Origin: a bacterium
GTDB taxonomy: Bacteria > Desulfobacterota > GWC2-55-46 > S146-80 > JALXFI01
NCBI GenBank assembly: GCA_027069035.1
Contig: JALXFI010000070.1
Coordinates: 1-8,067 of the forward strand
Length of the DNA stretch: 8,067 nucleotides
Direction of reading: 5' to 3'
Shown here: positions 5,836 to 8,067 of the stretch, one piece after another
Numbering within the stretch: the stretch's first letter is position 1
How the letters are laid out: every line of letters begins with the position of its first letter
Translations under genes and position numbers: made by a program
The notes under the pieces: model-generated
The model's database searches: none
The model's input: the letters and a program-made list of their open reading frames with translations, nothing else
What the model was told of the DNA's origin: nothing

Positions 5836-5922
5836 TCAGACCCCTTCTGTTTTTGAGCGAAACTCACCGCGAGCATTGGCAATGTCAGCCACAGGCTCTA
5901 AGCGTCTGATACTCTTATTCAT
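5836..5922 (-). CDS. Possible 28-residue small protein or truncated gene start
   Basis: On the minus strand an AGGA eight bases upstream leads to an ATG at 5922 and the frame MNKSIRRLEPVADIANARGE followed by FRSKTEGV and a TGA. The composition is protein-like, charged and without membrane segments. The KSxRRLEPVADIA start resembles the N-terminus of FliJ-type coiled-coil proteins, so it could be a truncated remnant, but 28 residues are too few to tell. It ends 30 bases before the zinc-ribbon gene and could be co-transcribed with it. A lipoprotein-like frame overlaps it on the other strand without a ribosome binding site. Confidence 0.3.
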   Translation of the reverse strand: MNKSIRRLEPVADIANARGEFRSKTEGV

Positions 5923-6087
5923 CGTATCATTCCTAATAGCCTGTAGGCTTCATTCCCAATCGGACAAGCAGGAGTGGGGCTTTATGCCCCCATTCTTCAG
6001 CAGGGGAAAGCCAACCCTTCAGAGGCTGGAAGGGGCAGGGAATTCCCCACCTGCGAGTCCGGTAAGGGTCAATGCGGAGGTGGTGCC

Positions 6088-6111
6088 CAAATCCCGCGAT
6101 AGCGGGATTTG
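6088..6111. repeat. Perfect REP-like palindrome, copy 3
   Basis: CAAATCCCGC (6088-6097), loop GATA, then GCGGGATTTG (6102-6111): a perfect 10-bp stem. It shares the AAATCCCGC...GATAGCG core with the element at 2012-2034 and the AATCCCG...CGGGATT arms with the element at 1902-1921. Confidence 0.7.
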
Positions 6112-6234
6112 AAATTGGCAATACATCTTTAACTGCTGTGTTCTCGGCGATTTTCTTTCTCACCGTACCGGTTATGTATGCCTCAAAAGAAAAATCGCCT
6201 GCGGCCTTGCATTTAAAGCGTCTTGCCAATTTAC

Positions 6235-6259
6235 CCAAAAACCTATCTCTGTTTTTGGG
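6235..6259 (+). repeat. 25-bp hairpin element, copy A
   Basis: The core reads CCAAAAACCTATCTCTG followed by TTTTTGGG. It folds as ACCCAAAAAC (6233-6242) against GTTTTTGGGT (6251-6260), ten perfect pairs with an eight-base asymmetric loop. The loop shows that the copy at 6414-6438 is in opposite orientation. Confidence 0.7.
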
Positions 6260-6413
6260 TAGTGCAGTGAAGAAATAGAATGGGTCTTCATAATCTTCAA
6301 ATTAAAACTAATGGCCATTTTATTCGTTTTGTTATAAAATCAAGTTTTTTATAAAGTTGTTTCCTGCTTAAAGATTAAGACAGACCACGAAATATTGCAA
6401 TATATAAATATAG

Positions 6414-6438
6414 CCCAAAAACAGAGATAGGTTTTTGG
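6414..6438 (-). repeat. 25-bp hairpin element, inverted copy B
   Basis: This is the exact reverse complement of 6235-6259, including the loop (AGAGATAG against CTATCTCT). The two copies bracket 154 bases of AT-rich sequence. Copy B lies only 18 bases before the phhB ribosome binding site, so it may form a hairpin in the phhB leader. Confidence 0.7.
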
Positions 6439-6469
6439 ATATAGAGAGAGAGGATGGGAGGGAAAAACA

Positions 6470-6805
6470 ATGGCTCAATTAAGCAAAAAAAAGTGTGAGG
6501 CATGTCATGTTGGAGCGTCCCGTGTTTCCGAAGAGGAAATCTCTCAACTGATGCCGCTTCTTCCTGAATGGAAAATTATAGAATCCAACGGAATTAAAAA
6601 GTTGAAAAAGTCTTATAACTTCAAAGACTTTAAAGAAGCTTTGGAATTTACAAATAAAGTCGGCGCCGTCTCGGAAGAAGAAAATCACCATCCTTCAATC
6701 TTAACCGAATGGGGGAGTGTAACGGTTACATGGTGGACCCATAAAATAAAAGCCCTCCATATTAATGATTTTATCATGGCGGCAAAAACGGAGATGCTTG
6801 TTTAA
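6470..6805 (+). CDS. phhB: Pterin-4a-carbinolamine dehydratase
   Basis: The 111-residue product matches the PCD/DCoH family, which dehydrates 4a-hydroxytetrahydropterin to quinonoid dihydropterin, recycling the cofactor of aromatic amino acid hydroxylases; in bacteria it can also serve in molybdopterin-related or unknown roles. The catalytic block ENHHPSILTEWGSVTVTWWTH (71-91) contains the conserved HHP (73-75) and the TH (H91), followed by the usual LHINDFIMAAKTE C-terminus. The N-terminal KKCEACHVGA with a CxxC pair and the VSEEEISQLMPLLPEWKI segment are typical of longer bacterial forms. The start is fixed by GGGAGGG (6456-6462), seven bases ahead. No aromatic amino acid hydroxylase is nearby, so its partner is not visible. 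Confidence 0.92.
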   Translation: MAQLSKKKCEACHVGASRVSEEEISQLMPLLPEWKIIESNGIKKLKKSYNFKDFKEALEFTNKVGAVSEEENHHPSILTEWGSVTVTWWTHKIKALHINDFIMAAKTEMLV

Positions 6806-6837
6806 CGATACCGGAGGCAGCGCTTAAAAACATTGCA

Positions 6838-6887
6838 GTAAAACGCATATATGGTTTTGCCACGTACAAGAGATAAAGCGTTTTTAC
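6838..6887 (+). terminator. Possible terminator after phhB
   Basis: GTAAAACGC (6838-6846) can pair with GCGTTTTTAC (6878-6887) with one bulge, and the right arm holds a run of five T. The 31-base loop makes it a weak candidate. Confidence 0.3.
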
Positions 6888-6895
6888 AACTTAAC

Positions 6896-6920
6896 CACTA
6901 CCGTCTTCCATGCGGCAGTG
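6896..6920 (-). terminator. Hairpin just downstream of the small minus-strand ORF
   Basis: On the minus strand CACTGCCG and CGGTAGTG pair over eight positions including one G-U, with a nine-base loop, three bases after the TGA of the 31-residue frame. On the plus strand the same position is an A-C mismatch, which favours a minus-strand RNA. No T-run directly follows. Confidence 0.3.
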
Positions 6921-6922
6921 TT

Positions 6923-7018
6923 TCAGCTTACCCCTTTTACAACGCCAAATGCCATAAGAACCATTGTAGCTATGATGGCAACAGGTATATGCGTTAAATT
7001 TCTTAATTCAATTGACAT
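6923..7018 (-). CDS. Possible 31-residue single-span membrane miniprotein
   Basis: The minus strand reads MSIELRNLTHIPVAIIATMV followed by LMAFGVVKGVS and a TGA. A hydrophobic segment at about residues 11-27 flanked by polar ends fits a single membrane helix. AGGA lies nine bases before the ATG, and a hairpin follows the stop. It is divergent from hemL, and its start codon overlaps the hemL -35 candidate. I do not recognise a family; small membrane subunits of larger complexes have this shape, but no partner is visible. It is too short to be sure it is translated. Confidence 0.45.
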   Translation of the reverse strand: MSIELRNLTHIPVAIIATMVLMAFGVVKGVS

Positions 7019-7041
7019 ATCTTAAAATCCTGTGTTATTTA
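7012..7041 (+). promoter_or_regulatory. Candidate hemL promoter
   Basis: A perfect TTGACA (7012-7017) is followed after 18 bases by TATTTA (7036-7041), preceded by TG at 7033-7034 like an extended -10. The -10 match is only half, so this is tentative. Confidence 0.35.
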
Positions 7042-7089
7042 GGAGACACAATTGAGTATATAAACATACTAAATAAATGGAGGACACCA

Positions 7090-8067
7090 ATGCCAGAGAC
7101 TAATTCCGTATCGCAAAAATTACTTGAGGATGCCAAAAAATTTATCCCAGGCGGCGTAAACAGCCCTGTAAGAGCATTCAAGGCAGTAGGCGGCACGCCT
7201 CCTTTTATAGAAAAAGCCAAGGGATGCAGGATATACGATGTTGACGGAAAAGAGTATATAGATTACGTTGGCTCATGGGGGCCTATGATACTCGGGCACT
7301 GCAATTCTAAGATTATAGATGCCCTGAAAAAGGCAGTCGACAAGGGTACAAGTTACGGGGCGCCGACACCGGAAGAAGTTGAACTTGCAAAACTGGTTGT
7401 AGAGGCATACCCTTCTATTGAGATGGTAAGGATGGTAAATTCGGGCACAGAGGCTACAATGAGTGCACTGAGACTTGCAAGGGGATATACAAAGAGGGAT
7501 AAAATCGTAAAGTTTGAGGGCTGCTACCACGGCCATGTGGATTCACTCCTTGTAAAGGCAGGCTCAGGGGCTACGACGCTGGGTGTTCCTACAAGCCCGG
7601 GCGTACCCTCTGATATAGCAGGGACTACATATACGGCAGTATTTAATGATGTGGAGTCTCTAAGGCGGATCATGGACAAATATGGAGAAGAAATAGCCGC
7701 AGTAATCCTTGAACCGGTGCCCGGCAACATGGGCGTTATACAGCCGGATAAAGATTTTCTTACAGGGGTAAAAGACCTGTGTAAAGAACACGGCTCGCTT
7801 CTCATATTTGACGAGGTTATGAGTGGTTTCAGGGTGTCATATGGAGGCGCTCAGGAATTGTTCGGCATTGTGCCCGACCTTACGTGTTTAGGAAAAATCA
7901 TCGGAGGCGGACTGCCCGTAGGTGCGTTCGGCGGCAGAAAGGATATAATGAGCCTCCTTGCCCCTGCAGGCCCGGTCTATCAGGCAGGCACACTCTCCGG
8001 CAATCCGCTTGCAATGACCGCCGGCATAGAAACACTAAAGATATTAAAGGAAGGAAACATATATAAC
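7090..8067 (+). CDS. hemL: Glutamate-1-semialdehyde 2,1-aminomutase (5' part, cut by window edge)
   Basis: 326 codons are open to the right edge. HemL is a PLP-dependent class III aminotransferase-fold enzyme that converts glutamate-1-semialdehyde to 5-aminolevulinate in the C5 route of tetrapyrrole synthesis. Diagnostic segments are FIPGGVNSPVRAFKAVGGTP (18-37), DYVGSWGPMILGH (58-70), VNSGTEATMSALRLARG (116-132), FEGCYHGHVDSLL (142-154), LIFDEVMSGFR (238-248), and LGKIIGGGLPVGAFGG (267-282) with the PLP-binding lysine at 269; QAGTLSGNPLAM follows. The family is about 425-430 residues, so roughly 100 are missing. GGAGG (7079-7083), six bases before the ATG, fixes the start. No other tetrapyrrole gene is visible. 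Confidence 0.97.
   Translation, partial: MPETNSVSQKLLEDAKKFIPGGVNSPVRAFKAVGGTPPFIEKAKGCRIYDVDGKEYIDYVGSWGPMILGHCNSKIIDALKKAVDKGTSYGAPTPEEVELAKLVVEAYPSIEMVRMVNSGTEATMSALRLARGYTKRDKIVKFEGCYHGHVDSLLVKAGSGATTLGVPTSPGVPSDIAGTTYTAVFNDVESLRRIMDKYGEEIAAVILEPVPGNMGVIQPDKDFLTGVKDLCKEHGSLLIFDEVMSGFRVSYGGAQELFGIVPDLTCLGKIIGGGLPVGAFGGRKDIMSLLAPAGPVYQAGTLSGNPLAMTAGIETLKILKEGNIYN

Larger units (their letters stand above)
5806..6469. other. Gene-poor, palindrome-rich stretch
   Basis: No convincing long gene lies here. It holds a short minus-strand frame (5836-5922), a plus-strand lipoprotein-like start beginning at ATG 5882 (MSATGSKRLILLFIVSFLIA then C, a lipobox-like LIAC, stop at 6112), and a signal-peptide-like plus frame around 6126-6278 (AVFSAIFFLTVPVMYA then SKEK). 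GC-rich structure follows: GGGGC-TTTAT-GCCCC (5976-5990), AGCC...GGCT (6009-6027) and GCAGG...CCTGC (6035-6054). Further right are a perfect REP-like palindrome, two inverted copies of a 25-bp element, AATGGCCATT (6310-6319), TTATAAAA...TTTTATAA (6332-6354) and ATATTGCAATAT (6392-6403). The stretch looks like decayed genes interrupted by repeat elements. Confidence 0.5.

Noticed and set aside
5933..6238. 101-codon minus-strand frame across the gene-poor stretch
   Set aside because: It translates straight through the GC-rich hairpins and the REP-like palindrome, with no ribosome binding site and no recognisable domain.
7051..7089. In-frame upstream extension of hemL from an ATT after AGGAG
   Set aside because: The ATG at 7090 has an ideal GGAGG six bases ahead and matches the usual HemL N-terminus.

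Overview
The window reads as ordinary bacterial chromosome of moderate GC content. It carries sigma70-type promoters and AGGAGG-type ribosome binding sites. The gene set (Cas6, a U32/TrhP-like protein, DciA/DUF721, a TrmN6-like methyltransferase, DUF1015, YciI, pterin dehydratase, HemL) would suit an anaerobic or thermophile-related lineage such as Nitrospirota or Desulfobacterota. That placement is an inference from gene content and style; no rRNA or marker in the window proves it.

Left part (1-2773): the edge holds the 5' part of a cas6-type CRISPR RNA endoribonuclease on the minus strand, with no CRISPR array or other cas gene visible. Divergent from it is a TrhP/YegQ-like U32 gene whose promoter is embedded in a perfect inverted repeat. 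This gene is broken by one extra G in a six-G run, so its C-terminal domain lies in another frame. Next, behind a strong TTGACA promoter, comes a two-gene unit: a small membrane protein that lacks any standard start codon (apparent ATC start after AGGAG), overlapping a DUF721/DciA-family gene.

Middle part (2783-5805): a minus-strand operon reads DUF1015 then a TrmN6-like methyltransferase, 4 bases apart, and converges on the DUF721 gene. Its upstream region has a promoter, a nearly perfect palindrome and a perfect 45-bp tandem duplication. A YciI-family gene follows on the plus strand, then a two-helix membrane protein with a zinc ribbon on the minus strand.

Right part (5806-8067): a 664-bp gene-poor stretch is full of palindromes. 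It includes a REP-like element shared with the region near 1900-2030 and two inverted copies of a 25-bp hairpin element. It is followed by phhB (pterin-4a-carbinolamine dehydratase), a possible 31-residue membrane miniprotein on the minus strand, and the first 326 codons of hemL (glutamate-1-semialdehyde aminomutase, tetrapyrrole synthesis).

The genes are mostly housekeeping and unrelated in pathway. I see no clear novel multi-gene system. The items most worth a second look are the hidden ATC-start membrane gene, the U32 frameshift, the small ORFs and the repeat families.
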